DNA of 36,260 bases, from positions 1-36,260 of the IMG/VR virus record IMGVR_UViG_3300030104_002907, one strand, 5' to 3'. Positions 36,203-36,260 of this stretch are shown piece after piece. Below the pieces are notes generated by a model. The model saw nothing but the letters and a program-made list of their open reading frames with translations, was not told the DNA's origin and did not search any database. The position numbers and the translations under genes are program-made. The DNA comes from a virus. Each line of letters begins with the position of its first letter. Position 1 is the stretch's first letter.

Positions 36203-36212
36203 GCATATGGTT
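36203..36212. promoter_or_regulatory. Degenerate CATATGG core R8 at window end
   Basis: GCATATGGTT with none of the arms preserved, 83 bases after R7. It may be a decayed copy or chance. Confidence 0.25.
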
Positions 36213-36260
36213 GGTACGCAGTTAAACATAACTTCATCGAATTAAGTGTTTCTTTTAAAT

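Noticed and set aside
32134-36212. CATATG palindromes as a CRISPR array
   Set aside because: The spacing is irregular (about 80 to 1200 bases), arms vary, and genes lie between the copies; no cas genes are present.
32134-36212. Palindromes as integron attC sites or miniature transposons
   Set aside because: No integrase or transposase in the window, no target duplications, and the TATA-like outer arms fit promoter modules better. Not fully excluded.

Overview
The window looks like a little over 36 kb of an A+T-rich, head-tailed double-stranded DNA virus of an archaeon. A HK97-type head gene set is readable: TerS-like protein, TerL, portal, XkdF-type prohead protease/scaffold, major capsid protein and a head-tail adaptor cut off at the left edge. 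The archaeal call rests on three things: an archaeal-type ATP-dependent DNA ligase, very regular GGTGAT/AGGTGA-type Shine-Dalgarno sites, and TATA-box promoters that in places sit about 25 bases before an ATG (leaderless layout). The closest published analogues I can think of are viruses of marine Euryarchaeota. An Arf-like GTPase also keeps other hosts, including Asgard archaea, open. The host cannot be proved from this window.

Layout. Positions 1-31725 form one almost gapless leftward (minus-strand) late operon. In transcription order it begins with a run of small proteins and an HMG-CoA lyase (31.7-25.2 kb). A TerS-like zinc protein, two large unknown proteins and a GNAT-like protein follow (25.2-19.6 kb). 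Next come TerL, a LAGLIDADG-like protein and portal (19.6-15.2 kb), then another run of small proteins (15.2-10.8 kb), DNA ligase, protease/scaffold, major capsid and small structural proteins (10.8-4.5 kb). The operon ends with two membrane proteins, the Arf-like GTPase, a zinc protein and unknown proteins (4.5-0 kb). Genes overlap or abut, and many stop codons lie inside the next gene's ribosome site. TTG and GTG starts are frequent.

The most striking feature is a short tag of the form M-x-W-x-x-[IV]-L-K. It is the first eight or so residues of 15 otherwise unrelated proteins and occurs inside or at the end of four more. A related W-[SD]-D-I-N helix ends the protease/scaffold and a 78-aa protein. 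I read this as a shared docking signal, probably a capsid-packaging tag comparable in idea to the T4 capsid targeting sequence, which would make the two small-gene runs a set of virion cargo proteins.

The right end (31.8-36.26 kb) is different. It holds microproteins on both strands, several with CxxC pairs, separated by at least seven imperfect palindromes centred on ACCATATGGT (NdeI site). Several have ACAAAGC/GCTTTGT inner arms and TATA-like outer arms (ACCCTATAAAAG type), so they look like bidirectional promoter/operator modules. Several are followed by RNA-like inverted repeats (9-12 bp closing helices). This is probably the early/regulatory region.
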